DNA of 64,000 nt from Phytohabitans sp036906915. Its GTDB lineage: Bacteria > Actinomycetota > Actinomycetes > Mycobacteriales > Micromonosporaceae. Below the pieces are notes generated by a model that was given only the letters and a program-made list of their open reading frames with translations, was not told the origin of the DNA and made no database searches. Both the position numbers and the translations under genes were made by a program. The stretch covers positions 124,001 through 188,000 of the forward strand of contig NZ_JBAKHX010000002.1 in the NCBI RefSeq assembly GCF_036906915.1, read 5' to 3'. Below, one piece after another: positions 1 through 8,415 of this stretch (positions within the stretch are counted from its first letter, which is position 1; the number at the start of each line of letters is the position of its first letter).

Positions 1-274
1 CGACCCGGACCCGCTCGGCGACCCACCGGCCCTGCGCTTCGACGTGGTCGCGCAGCGCCCGCACGGCGCTGGCCTCCGCCGGCACGACGGTGAGGGTGTC
101 TCCGGGCAGCAACGCCTTGCTCATCTGGGCGAGCGCGGCGGAGCCGGCGTCGACCCCGACGAGAAGGCCGGTCTTGGGGCCGTTGTGCCGGGCGAGTTCG
201 GCGATGAGGGCGCGGGCGGCGCGGTCGCCGGCGCGCGGGCGCCGAGCACCACCAGCAGCGGATACCTGGGTCAC
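1..274 (-). CDS. Unidentified protein, N-terminal part only
   Basis: Reading leftward from a GTG at 274, 91 codons are open to the window edge. The visible N-terminus is rich in Arg and Ala and then contains a stretch around GLLVGVDAGSAALAQMSKAL and PGDTLTVVP, which could be the start of an alpha/beta (Rossmann-like) domain such as a methyltransferase; this is only a suggestion. It lies 21 bp upstream of nothing else on its strand: the next gene toward higher coordinates ends at 296 on the same strand, so this may be the last gene of a short operon. I do not recognise the family. Confidence 0.5.
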   Translation of the reverse strand, partial: MTQVSAAGGARRPRAGDRAARALIAELARHNGPKTGLLVGVDAGSAALAQMSKALLPGDTLTVVPAEASAVRALRDHVEAQGRWVAERVRV

Positions 275-295
275 AGGCCAAGCATAGGGTGTGCC

Positions 296-724
296 TCAGT
301 CACGGGGCTCGCCGCGCTCCGCGGTAGTGGGCGGTGCCGGATCGACGGCGTCCTCTGCCGGCCCTGGCCGCTCCGCTTCCAGGACGGCGGTGCGCTCCAC
401 CGAAGGCTCCGGGGGCAGGTAGGGCAGCTGAGGGCCGGTGAGCAGCTCGCGCACGATGTCGGCGTGCAGCTCGGCGGGCACGCCGCTGACTGGTACCGCG
501 ACCGGCTCCTCTGCCGGTGGCGGCGGTGCCGCCTGCTCGCCGCGCCCGGAACGCAACGCTCCGAGCAGGCCCAGCGCGCCGATGAAGATCAGCGCACCGG
601 CCACGAACCAGCCGACGGCCGGCAGCGGCAGCTCGAAAAGCTGCGCGAGCAGCCACCAGACAACCAGCGCCATGAAGATCAGCGCGAACGTCAGCGAAAC
701 GCCGTCGGTGCGGTGCGGTTTCAT
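296..724 (-). CDS. Small two-helix membrane protein coupled to the PspC gene
   Basis: A 142-residue protein with two hydrophobic segments near the N-terminus (residues about 10-30 and 36-56), joined by a short loop, and a long Pro/Glu-rich cytoplasmic-looking tail. Its ATG overlaps the stop of the PspC/LiaF-like gene by 4 bp (ATGA), so translation is probably coupled and the two products are likely made together. No catalytic motif is visible. The position suggests an accessory membrane component of the envelope-stress locus; the function is unknown. Confidence 0.7.
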   Translation of the reverse strand: MKPHRTDGVSLTFALIFMALVVWWLLAQLFELPLPAVGWFVAGALIFIGALGLLGALRSGRGEQAAPPPPAEEPVAVPVSGVPAELHADIVRELLTGPQLPYLPPEPSVERTAVLEAERPGPAEDAVDPAPPTTAERGEPRD

Positions 725-2307
725 CGGTGTACCTCCAGCGACCCGCCGTTGACCTTCAGCGTCATGGTGATCTTGCCGCCGCCCGGCCCGTCGGCGCCGT
801 TGTCGACGACCTCGGCCGGCACGATGTGGAAACCGCTCGACGTGTTGCCCAGGACGTCCGCGTCGCCTGCGCTCACCTCGGAGTTGATCGTTACGTCGAC
901 CTTCGGCGGCAGGATGACCTCCAGCTCGCCCAGGTTGAGTTCGACGTAGATGTCCTGCTCCTGGCCGGTGAAGTCGACCTGCGACAGGTCTAGCGTCGCC
1001 GTGCCCAGGCTGTGCTCGTACCGGTCGGCGACCGCCTGCACGGTGGTCGGCTTCCAGTACATGTCGCTGCCGGACGTGCCGCCGTAGTGGTTGACCTGCG
1101 ATTCGGCGATCGTCGAGATGCCCAATGCGGCGGCGGCGAGGACGCCGAGCGCGATGAGCCAGCGGGCTCGGCCGAACCAGGCGCCGACGAGCAGCCCGAG
1201 CGCGACCGTGACGAGGATCGCCGCGAAGTACGCGGACGGAGACACGCTGAGCACGTTGGACAGGTCCAGCGCGGCGACCGTGCCGATCGCCACGAAGATC
1301 AGCGAGAACGTGGCTGCGCCGAGCGGTGACCGCTGCTTCGGCGGCTTGGGTGGTTTCGGCGGCCGTGGCGGCGGCCCGTACTGCGGCGGCCCGTACTGCG
1401 GCGGGTAGGGGCCAGATCCGGCGTACGGCCCGTGCGGCGCGAACGGCTGGCGGTAGCCGCCAGGCGGCGGGGGCGGCGGTGCCGGGGTGTACGCCGGCTG
1501 GGCGTACGGCCCGGCGGGAATGACGGGGATCGGCGGCATCGGAGGCACTGGTGGCACCGGCGCATGCGATGCCGGGGGCATGGGGAACGTGACGGTGGGA
1601 GGCTCGGCGCTCGCCGCCGGAACGGTCGGCCCCGCTGCCGCGGCCGGCTCCTGCGCGGTGGCGCCAGCTGGGGAAGGACCGCCCGCCGGGCCGCCAACAG
1701 GCCCACCAGGCCCAGGCCCACCGGGACCGTCCGGACCGGCTGGCGCGCCCGGACCTCCGGCGCCGGCAGTGGCGCCCGGCTTGCGGTTGAGTAGGAGTGC
1801 GACCCCGATCAGCGCCGCCGCACCGAGCACCGCCGCCCGGAACCCGTCGGTCACGATCAGGCCGAACATGACCGCCGCGAGCACCCCGAGAACGATGACG
1901 GTGAACGGCGACATGCTGGAGCGGCCGCGGCCGAGCATCGACTCGACCGGTGACGCGGTGTCGCCGTCGGCGGGGATGACCAGCCAGGCGGCCAGGTACA
2001 CGAGGATTCCGATACCTCCGAAGAAGCCGAGCACCGCGAGCAGCACGCGCCACAGCACCGGATCGGTGTTGGTGGCGCGGCCGATGGCCGCGCAGACACC
2101 AGCCACGTATCGGCCCTGGCGCGGTCGCACGAGCCCGTACCGGGTGGTGAAACCGGCGGACTCGCCGGTCTCCCACCCCCCGGGCGGGGGCCCCGGTGGA
2201 GGCCCGCCGGGCGTACCGGGTGGAGGGCCTGGGGGTGAGCCGGGCGGCGGCGAGCCGGCCGCGGACTGGGCGGCGGAGAACGGCGCGGACGAGGGCTCGG
2301 AGGTCAT
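721..2307 (-). CDS. PspC-domain membrane protein with LiaF-like C-terminus
   Basis: A 528-residue membrane protein. Residues 1-50 are a Pro/Gly-rich tail. A PspC domain follows (residues about 58-115, with the segments GRYVAGVCAAIGRA and LGFFGGIGILVYLAAWLVIP). More hydrophobic helices, a second Pro-rich cytoplasmic loop and a further helix cluster come next. The C-terminal ~110 residues alternate hydrophobic and polar residues (LNLGELEVILP; VDVTINSEVSAGD) like the beta-rich LiaF/toastrack domain. Such proteins sense or relay envelope stress at the membrane. It is divergent from the PspC histidine kinase at 2381 across a 73-bp spacer, so the two transcription units probably share a control region. 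Confidence 0.85.
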   Translation of the reverse strand: MTSEPSSAPFSAAQSAAGSPPPGSPPGPPPGTPGGPPPGPPPGGWETGESAGFTTRYGLVRPRQGRYVAGVCAAIGRATNTDPVLWRVLLAVLGFFGGIGILVYLAAWLVIPADGDTASPVESMLGRGRSSMSPFTVIVLGVLAAVMFGLIVTDGFRAAVLGAAALIGVALLLNRKPGATAGAGGPGAPAGPDGPGGPGPGGPVGGPAGGPSPAGATAQEPAAAAGPTVPAASAEPPTVTFPMPPASHAPVPPVPPMPPIPVIPAGPYAQPAYTPAPPPPPPGGYRQPFAPHGPYAGSGPYPPQYGPPQYGPPPRPPKPPKPPKQRSPLGAATFSLIFVAIGTVAALDLSNVLSVSPSAYFAAILVTVALGLLVGAWFGRARWLIALGVLAAAALGISTIAESQVNHYGGTSGSDMYWKPTTVQAVADRYEHSLGTATLDLSQVDFTGQEQDIYVELNLGELEVILPPKVDVTINSEVSAGDADVLGNTSSGFHIVPAEVVDNGADGPGGGKITMTLKVNGGSLEVHR

Positions 2308-2380
2308 GCTGTAAATACTGGTCGCTCCTGCGCCTGAACAACCTCAGGCGCCAACCCTGACCCCACCCTGAGATCTTCCG

Positions 2381-3727
2381 GTGGAATGTCCGGGGCGTCC
2401 CCGTGGTCAGGCGAGCGCAAACCGTGTGACGATCGAAGCCAGCCACCACGAAACCACGACCAGGGAGTACGCCATCACCACCGTCCAGGCGGAACAGCCC
2501 CGCCTCCTCCGCGCTCGCGACCAGCGTGTCGTCGCCGGCGTGGCGTCGGGCATCGCCCGGCACCTGGGGATTCCGGTGCTGCGGGTGCGCATCGCCTTCG
2601 TGGTGCTGCTGCCGTTCAGCGGCCTGGGCCTGCTCCTCTACTCGGCGTTCTGGGCGGTTCTGCCGCTTCAGCCGCGCACGGCCGAGCCGCAGCGCCGCAA
2701 CCTCATGCACCTGCTGCCGTTCGTGGCGATCGGGATGGGGCTGATCATGCTCCAGAGCCTGGTCTTCGGGTCGCTGGGCGTGAGCGGCACCGCCGGCTGG
2801 CTGGTCGCGATCATCGCGGTGGGCGCGGGCATCATCTGGCACGAGGCCGACCCCGAGCGTCGCCGGCAGTGGAGCGAGACGATGCCGCAGGTGCCGTGGC
2901 TGGGCGCCGTGGTGGCGGAGAGCGACCGCCGGGCGTTCCTGCTCCGGTTCATCGGCGGTGGCGTGCTGGTCTCCGTCGGCATCATCGGCGTGGTCGCCGT
3001 GTACTCCCCGGCGGAGAACTTCGACGCGGTGATCAACGGCATCATGTTCGCGCTCGTCGGGCTAGCGGGTGTGGCCGTCGTGGCCGGGCCGGTGCTGTGG
3101 CGCACCTACAACCAGCTCCGCGCCGAGCGCGAGGGACGCATCCGCGAGCAGGAGCGCGCCGAACTGGCCGCGATGGTGCACGACCAGGTGCTGCATACGC
3201 TGGCGCTCATCCAGCGCAACGCCGCCGACGTCAAGGTCGTGCAGCGGCTGGCCCGAGGGCAGGAGCGCAGCCTGCGCAGCTGGCTGTACAAGCCGGTGGC
3301 CTCGCCGACCGAGCGGTTGGCCGCCGCGCTGGAGCAGGCGGCGGCCGAGGTCGAAGACACGTACGCGATCACGGTGGAGACGGTCGTGGTGGGCGACCGG
3401 GAGACCGACGAGAGGGTCGGCGCCTTGGTGGCCGCGGCCCGCGAGGCGCTGGTCAACGCGGCCCGGCACGCCAAGGTGCAGAGCGTCTCGCTGTACGCCG
3501 AGGTGGAACCCGATCAGTTGAGCGTGTTCGTGCGCGACCGGGGTGCCGGATTCGATCCGTCCACCGTGGAGGACCACCGGCACGGCGTTCGTGGTTCCAT
3601 CATCGGGCGGATGCAGCGCCACGGCGGCCGCGCGACCATCATCAGCGAGCCCGGCAGCGGGACGGAGGTGCGGCTGTTCTTGCCAACAGCGAAGGACAGC
3701 CTCGCCGTGGGGAAGGATGCGCAATGA
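2381..3727 (+). CDS. PspC-domain sensor histidine kinase
   Basis: A membrane histidine kinase of up to 448 residues. An N-terminal PspC domain (RVVAGVASGIARHLGIP) is followed by about four hydrophobic helices, then a dimerisation/phosphoacceptor helix with VHDQVLHTLALIQ (His in the HD motif), and a GHKL ATPase domain with an N-box in EALVNAARHAK, the G1 region VRDRGAGFDP and a later GSGTEVRLF. No large extracellular sensor domain is present, so signal probably enters through the membrane or through PspC/LiaF partners. The start is uncertain: GTG at 2381 and GTG at 2426 are in frame, and an AGGGAG sits 6 nt before an ATC codon further in. Its stop overlaps the response-regulator start (ATGA). 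Confidence 0.88.
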   Translation: MECPGRPRGQASANRVTIEASHHETTTREYAITTVQAEQPRLLRARDQRVVAGVASGIARHLGIPVLRVRIAFVVLLPFSGLGLLLYSAFWAVLPLQPRTAEPQRRNLMHLLPFVAIGMGLIMLQSLVFGSLGVSGTAGWLVAIIAVGAGIIWHEADPERRRQWSETMPQVPWLGAVVAESDRRAFLLRFIGGGVLVSVGIIGVVAVYSPAENFDAVINGIMFALVGLAGVAVVAGPVLWRTYNQLRAEREGRIREQERAELAAMVHDQVLHTLALIQRNAADVKVVQRLARGQERSLRSWLYKPVASPTERLAAALEQAAAEVEDTYAITVETVVVGDRETDERVGALVAAAREALVNAARHAKVQSVSLYAEVEPDQLSVFVRDRGAGFDPSTVEDHRHGVRGSIIGRMQRHGGRATIISEPGSGTEVRLFLPTAKDSLAVGKDAQ

Positions 3728-4383
3728 CGGACACGGAGGCACGGGGACGCTTGCGCGTGTTCCTCGTCGACGACCACGCGATGTTCCGGGCCGGCGTCCG
3801 CGCCGAGCTGGGGGTGCACGTCGACGTCGTGGGTGAGGCGAGCACGGTGGGCGAGGCGGTGACCCGGATCGGCGCGCTCGAGCCCGACGTGGTGCTCCTC
3901 GACGTGCACATGCCGGATGGGGGCGGCCGGGCGGTGCTCGACTCGGTGCGGCGTACCCATCCGCAGGTGCGCTTCCTCGCGCTTTCGGTCTCCGACGCGG
4001 CCGAAGATGTGATCGGCCTGATCCGCGCCGGCGCCCGCGGCTACGTCACCAAGACGATCTCCCCGGACGAGCTGGCCAACGCGGTGCGGCGGGTGGCCGA
4101 CGGTGACGCGGTGTTCAGCCCTCGGCTGGCAGGGTTCGTGCTGGACGCGTTCGCCGCGCGGCCGGACACGCCGGTGGCGGACCCGGAGCTCGACCAGCTC
4201 ACCAATCGCGAGCGCGAGGTGCTGCGGCTGCTCGCCCGCGGGTACGCGTACAAGGAGATCGCCAAGGAGCTGTTCATCTCCATCAAGACGGTGGAGACGC
4301 ACGTGTCCAACGTCCTGCGCAAGCTCCAGATGTCGAACCGGTACGAGCTTTCACGCTGGGCCGCAGATCGGCGCTTGGTCTAG
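3724..4383 (+). CDS. NarL/LuxR-family response regulator
   Basis: A 219-residue regulator. Residues ~10-125 are a receiver domain with acidic pocket DDHAMF, phosphoacceptor Asp in VLLDVHMPDGGG, and Lys in GYVTKTIS. Residues ~150-215 are a LuxR-type helix-turn-helix with LTNREREVLRLLARG, YKEIAKELFIS and KTVETHVSNVLRKL. The start overlaps the kinase stop by 4 bp, so kinase and regulator form a cognate pair. By analogy with LiaR-type systems it probably controls envelope-stress genes, perhaps including the divergent PspC/LiaF-like operon; that is inference from position. Confidence 0.92.
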   Translation: MTDTEARGRLRVFLVDDHAMFRAGVRAELGVHVDVVGEASTVGEAVTRIGALEPDVVLLDVHMPDGGGRAVLDSVRRTHPQVRFLALSVSDAAEDVIGLIRAGARGYVTKTISPDELANAVRRVADGDAVFSPRLAGFVLDAFAARPDTPVADPELDQLTNREREVLRLLARGYAYKEIAKELFISIKTVETHVSNVLRKLQMSNRYELSRWAADRRLV

Positions 4384-4397
4384 CATCCATTTCCCAA

Positions 4398-4514
4398 GAT
4401 CAGAGCGTCCTTCAAGTCATAAGGGCCGCCTTCGGCTCCAGCTAGGAGCCGTGGCGACCAACGACCGCGAATGACCCGAATTCCGGTTCGGGTTACTAGA
4501 AGGACGCCCTGATC
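4398..4514. terminator. Convergent-gene inverted repeat with 15-bp arms
   Basis: The arms at 4398-4412 and 4500-4514 match in 14 of 15 positions around GATCAGNGCGTCCTT and are 87 bp apart. The element lies between the response regulator (ending 4383) and the PIG-L gene (ending 4513, opposite strand). The left arm resembles the hairpin at 61810, which also separates convergent genes, so a bidirectional terminator role is likely. There is no clear U-run. Confidence 0.45.
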
Positions 4515-5247
4515 ATGAAGTTGACAAAACGGTGTAGGCCTCCGCCAGGCGGCCGGGCGGCAAGCCGCCGGCCTCGGCCGTGGCAGCCATCCGGGCGCGC
4601 AAGACTCCGTCGAGGTCCAGGTGCGCGGTCTGGGAAACATGCTCGCGCAGGGCAGCCAGCTTGCGCGGGTACTCCTGCGTGACGTCGACGACGTGGTCTG
4701 GATCCGGCCCTCCGGAGTACCAGATCTCCCGGACCACCCACGGCTGCAGGCCTTCGCGCATCAGCTCGGGATGCGCGAAGGGGTTGCGTGCGTCGGGGTA
4801 TATGGCGCAGGTGGTGGCCTCGCCGACGGCGAGGTGGTCGGGGTGGCTCGGCCCGGCGATGCGCTCCCAGCGGCGCAGCGGCGAGCTGGTCAGCACGCGA
4901 TCCGGCCGCCACCGTCGGATCGCGGCCGTGATGTCGCGGCGCAGGGCCAGCGACGGCGTGACCGTGCCGTCGGCGTACCCGTCGAGGAACTCGACGTGCT
5001 CTACGCCGACGACGGCTGCCGCCGCGCGCTGCTCCTTTTCCCTGAGCAGCGGCATCTGGTCGCGCGGTGTGTCATCGAAGCCGCCGGCGTCGCCGCGGGT
5101 CGCGATCAGGTATGTGACCTCGATGCCTGCCTTGATCCAGGCGGCCACCGTGCCGGCCGATCCGAAGTCCACATCGTCGGGATGGGCAAATACGGCAAGT
5201 ACCCGGTGGACGTCGGAGAGTACTGGCGCGGAGGGGGGAAACGTCAC
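4513..5247 (-). CDS. PIG-L family deacetylase
   Basis: A 244-residue protein of the LmbE/PIG-L family, zinc-dependent N-acetylglucosaminyl-type deacetylases. The metal-binding signature FAHPDDVDFG is near residue 20. GPSHPDHLAVG around residue 137 supplies the second conserved His/Asp cluster. Length is full for the family. Paralogues act on GlcNAc-inositol (MshB) or mycothiol conjugates (Mca, present at 48832 here), but this sequence is shorter than Mca and the substrate cannot be read from it. Convergent with the response regulator; the 450 bp beyond its start also serve the ABC operon. Confidence 0.88.
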   Translation of the reverse strand: MTFPPSAPVLSDVHRVLAVFAHPDDVDFGSAGTVAAWIKAGIEVTYLIATRGDAGGFDDTPRDQMPLLREKEQRAAAAVVGVEHVEFLDGYADGTVTPSLALRRDITAAIRRWRPDRVLTSSPLRRWERIAGPSHPDHLAVGEATTCAIYPDARNPFAHPELMREGLQPWVVREIWYSGGPDPDHVVDVTQEYPRKLAALREHVSQTAHLDLDGVLRARMAATAEAGGLPPGRLAEAYTVLSTS

Positions 5248-5697
5248 GACAACCGATGGTACGTCGCATCAGTGCCGATCGAGTGCACGACAAAATCGCA
5301 GGTCAGAGGTTTTTGATCACATCGAAACGCGATCTTTACTCAGTATCAGGCGCGTCCCGGGCGAATATCGGGTTGATAACGCTCCTTCACGATGCTGGGC
5401 AGGTGGTGTCACAGTGTCAGCACCTCACCCGCCCCGCACCAGCGCCCAGGAGGCATGGTCATGCTCGCGTACGCCGCACTCAAGGCTGTTCGTGACAAAG
5501 GAGCCCCCTGGCGTCCTGCGCGTCGGCGGTGGTAATGGCCTGTTTGAGCGATTACCGACCTGCCAGGACTCGGCCAGAAGCGCGGTTGTAGCGTCCTGAC
5601 CGGATGGCGGGTCGCGGCTGCTGGCCGGCACCGAACCGTAGCTGAGCGATTCACACGAGGAAGACCCAGCAAGAACATCAAGGGAGGCCCTGAACAA
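5248..5697. other. 450-bp spacer upstream of the peptide ABC operon
   Basis: The spacer lies between the divergent PIG-L gene and the ABC operon and must hold both promoters. The part from about 5280 to 5400 is the least GC-rich of the spacer (runs such as GACAAAATCGCAGG and GGTTGATAACG). A possible 24-codon ORF with a good ribosome site is annotated at 5461. An AGGGAGG about 10 nt before 5698 is a credible ribosome site for the lipoprotein gene. No other coding potential was seen. Confidence 0.5.
5461..5535 (+). CDS. Possible short ORF upstream of the ABC operon
   Basis: An ATG at 5461 follows AGGAGG (5448-5453) with a 7-nt gap, an ideal Shine-Dalgarno arrangement, and opens 24 codons ending in TAA. 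The product begins MLAYAALKAVRDKG and ends in an Arg-rich tail. It sits 163 nt before the lipoprotein gene on the same strand. It may be a leader peptide or a small protein. I do not recognise it, and chance is possible at this length. Confidence 0.35.
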   Translation: MLAYAALKAVRDKGAPWRPARRRW

Positions 5698-7341
5698 ATG
5701 AGAGGCTCGAAGCGTGCGAGCGTCGTCGCGCTAACCGCGGCTGTCGCGCTCGTCGTGGCAGGCTGCGGTGGCGGAGACGACGACACCGGCGGCGACGACG
5801 ACAAGACCGCGACCGGCGCCATCACCATCGACGGCACTCAGCCGGAGGTTGGCCTCGTCCCGGCGAACACCACCGAGACCGGCGGCGGCGACATCCTCGA
5901 CTTCCTCTGGACCGGCTTGGTCGTGTACCCGGCTGGTGGCGGCGACCCCAAGAACGCGCTCGCGGAGTCGATCGAGACGACCGACTCGCAGAACTACACC
6001 ATCAAGCTCAAGAAGGGCACGAAGTTCCACGACGGCACCGAGGTGAAGTCGAAGAACTTCGTCGACGCCTGGAACTTCGCGGCGTACTCGCCCAACGGCG
6101 TGCAGAACGGCAGCTTCTTCAGCGACATCGAGGGCTTCGCCGACGTGCACACCGAGGACCCGGACGGCGACGGCCCGCAGAAGGCGCCGCAGCCGAAGAC
6201 CGACAAGATGTCGGGCCTCGCGATCGTCGACGACCACACCTTCACGGTGAAGCTGGCCGCGCCGTTCTCGATCTTCCCGACCAAGCTCGGCTACAGCGCC
6301 TACTACCCGATGCCCGACGTGTTCTTCACGCAGGGCATGGAGGCCTTTGGCAAGAACCCGATCGGCAACGGCCCGGTCAAGTTCGTGTCGTGGACCGACA
6401 ACGTCGAGATCAAACTGACCCGCTTCGACGACTACACGCTCGAGGACAAGGTCAAGATCAAGGACGTGACCGTCAAGCTCTACCAGGAGGACACGGCGGC
6501 CTACGCCGACCTGCTGGCGGGCAACCTTGACTACATGCAGCAGATCCCGGTCTCGGCCCTCGCTGGTGACAAGTGGAAGAGCGACCTGGGCGACCGTGCC
6601 CTGGAGGTCGACATCCCGGTGATGCAGCTCATCGCGTTCCCGATCTACGACCCGAAGTTCAAGAACGCCGACCTGCGTAAGGCGATCTCGCTCGCGATCA
6701 ACCGGCAGGAGATCGCGGAGAAGATCTTCTTCAACACCCGCAAGCCGGCGACGAGCTGGGCGCGTCCGGGTGCACCGGGTGGCGAGGGCTTCACCTGCAC
6801 CGTGTGCGAGTACAAGCCGGACGAGGCCAAGCAGCTCCTCCAGCAGGCCGGTGGCTTCACCGGTGAGCTGGTGCTGTACTACAACGCCGACGCCAGCCAC
6901 AAGGAGTGGATGGAGGCGGCCGCCAACAGCATCAAGTCGACGCTGGGCATCAACGTCCGTGCCGAGGGTGTCCCCACCTTCGCGGTCTTCCGCCAGAACA
7001 TCAACGGGCGCAAGATGACCGGCCCGTACCGTGCCGGCTGGCAGGAGGACTTCCCCAGCGCGGAGAACTGGTTCGGTCCGCTGTACGTCACCGGCGGCTC
7101 GTCGAACGACGGTCTGTACAGCAACCCCGAGGTCGACCGGCTCTACAAGGAGGGCGCGGCGTCGCCGACAGAGGACGCGGCGTACGCCAAGTTCGCTGAG
7201 GCGATGAAGATCGTCGACCAGGAGGTGCCGTCGATCCCGATCGTGTCGGTGGTGCAGCAGTCCGGCACGTCGAGCAAGGTGACCGGCGTGAAGGCGAACA
7301 ACGTCGGGTCCATCGACCTGTCGACCGTTTCGCTGGCCTAG
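5698..7341 (+). CDS. Oligopeptide-type ABC transporter substrate-binding lipoprotein
   Basis: A 547-residue SBP_bac_5 family protein. The N-terminus has a basic start, a hydrophobic stretch and a lipobox VVAGC with Cys at ~22, so the mature protein is lipid-anchored outside the membrane. An Asp/Gly-rich linker follows. Family segments include GTKFHDGTEVKSKNFVDAW and NADLRKAISLAINRQEIAEK. It binds peptides or similar solutes and delivers them to the permeases encoded next. A CTVC pair near residue 365 is mirrored in the orphan paralogue at 27711. A 17-bp hairpin after the stop separates it from the permease genes, consistent with higher expression of the binding protein. Confidence 0.93.
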   Translation: MRGSKRASVVALTAAVALVVAGCGGGDDDTGGDDDKTATGAITIDGTQPEVGLVPANTTETGGGDILDFLWTGLVVYPAGGGDPKNALAESIETTDSQNYTIKLKKGTKFHDGTEVKSKNFVDAWNFAAYSPNGVQNGSFFSDIEGFADVHTEDPDGDGPQKAPQPKTDKMSGLAIVDDHTFTVKLAAPFSIFPTKLGYSAYYPMPDVFFTQGMEAFGKNPIGNGPVKFVSWTDNVEIKLTRFDDYTLEDKVKIKDVTVKLYQEDTAAYADLLAGNLDYMQQIPVSALAGDKWKSDLGDRALEVDIPVMQLIAFPIYDPKFKNADLRKAISLAINRQEIAEKIFFNTRKPATSWARPGAPGGEGFTCTVCEYKPDEAKQLLQQAGGFTGELVLYYNADASHKEWMEAAANSIKSTLGINVRAEGVPTFAVFRQNINGRKMTGPYRAGWQEDFPSAENWFGPLYVTGGSSNDGLYSNPEVDRLYKEGAASPTEDAAYAKFAEAMKIVDQEVPSIPIVSVVQQSGTSSKVTGVKANNVGSIDLSTVSLA

Positions 7342-7357
7342 CCCATACAGGTTCCAC

Positions 7358-7395
7358 CCCGGGTCCGGCCTACCATCAGGTAGGCCGGACCCGGG
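7358..7395 (+). promoter_or_regulatory. 17-bp perfect hairpin between binding protein and permeases
   Basis: The arms at 7358-7374 and 7379-7395 pair perfectly around the 4-nt loop ATCA. There is no U-run after the stem, so it is more likely a partial terminator or an mRNA 3'-end stabiliser than a strong terminator. This arrangement is common behind binding-protein genes of ABC operons and lowers downstream expression. Confidence 0.7.
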
Positions 7396-7488
7396 CCCGT
7401 ACATTCGTGGCGTATCGCACCCCCTGATACGCCGCCGCGCTCCCCGTGTCCGGGCGTCAACCCACGACGCCGCTGTCTGGAGGACCCC

Positions 7489-8415
7489 ATGGGCCGTTAC
7501 GTGTTGAGACGGCTACTCCAACTGATCCCGGTGTTCTTCGGGACCACGATCCTGATCTACTGGCTGGTCTGGTCTGTTCCGGGCGACCCGTTCGCCGGGA
7601 AATGCGGTGAACGTGCCTGCCCGGACTCGTACGTCCAGTTCATGACTGATAAGTACCACTTGGACGATCCGCTCCCGGTGCAGTACTTCCACTACATGGC
7701 GAACCTGCTCACCGGCGACTTCGGCCAGACCTTCGGCGGCCGCGAGATCGGCGAGATCATCGCCGCGGCGTACCCGAACACCCTCAAGCTCGCGCTCGTG
7801 GCCCTCACGATCGAGGCCGCTATCGGCCTCACCGCCGGTGTGCTGTCCGGCCTGCGTCGCAACGGGTTCCTCGACAACCTGGTGCTGGTCTCCACGCTCT
7901 TCCTGGTCGCCATCCCCACGTTCGTCACCGGCTTCGTGCTCCAGTTCCTGCTGGGTGTCCAGTGGAAGATCATCACCCCGACGGTGTCCAGCGACGCGCC
8001 GATCTCGCAGTTGATCGTGCCCGGCTTCGTGCTCGGCAGCATCTCGATGGCGTACGTCGCCCGCCTCACCCGCACCAGCATCGCGGAGAACCAGCGCGCC
8101 GACTACGTGCGCACGGCGGTGGCCAAGGGCCTGCCCCGGCGTCGTGTGGTGGGAGTGCATCTGCTGCGCAACTCGCTGATCCCGGTGATCACCTTCCTAG
8201 GCACCGACCTCGGCTCGCTCATGGGCGGTGCGATCGTGACGGAGGGGATCTTCGGCATCAACGGGATCGGCCGTGAGGTGTACAGGGCTATCGTTACCAA
8301 AGAAGGCGCGACCGTCGTCGGCATCGTGGTCGTCCTGGTGATGGTCTACCTGCTGATGAACCTTCTGGTCGACCTGCTCTACGCCGCTCTCGACCCGAGG
8401 ATTCGCTATGAGTGA
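7489..8415 (+). CDS. Peptide ABC transporter permease, DppB type
   Basis: A 308-residue inner-membrane permease with about six hydrophobic helices; the first (LIPVFFGTTILIYWLVWSV) is typical of DppB/OppB. The cytoplasmic EAA-type coupling loop is visible around YVRTAVAKGLPRRRVVGVHL and the family ending GGAIVTEGIFGINGIGREVY follows. A Cys-containing loop (CGERACPDSY) lies outside after helix 1. GGAGG seven nt before the ATG is a strong ribosome site. Its stop overlaps the next permease start by 8 bp. It pairs with the DppC-type permease to form the channel. Confidence 0.93.
   Translation: MGRYVLRRLLQLIPVFFGTTILIYWLVWSVPGDPFAGKCGERACPDSYVQFMTDKYHLDDPLPVQYFHYMANLLTGDFGQTFGGREIGEIIAAAYPNTLKLALVALTIEAAIGLTAGVLSGLRRNGFLDNLVLVSTLFLVAIPTFVTGFVLQFLLGVQWKIITPTVSSDAPISQLIVPGFVLGSISMAYVARLTRTSIAENQRADYVRTAVAKGLPRRRVVGVHLLRNSLIPVITFLGTDLGSLMGGAIVTEGIFGINGIGREVYRAIVTKEGATVVGIVVVLVMVYLLMNLLVDLLYAALDPRIRYE

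Noticed and set aside
296..2842. Very long open frames antisense to or out of frame with real genes, e.g. 848 codons over 296-2842
   Set aside because: High GC removes stop codons from shadow frames. Only the last 142 codons of that frame, after a proper ATG at 724, look like a protein.
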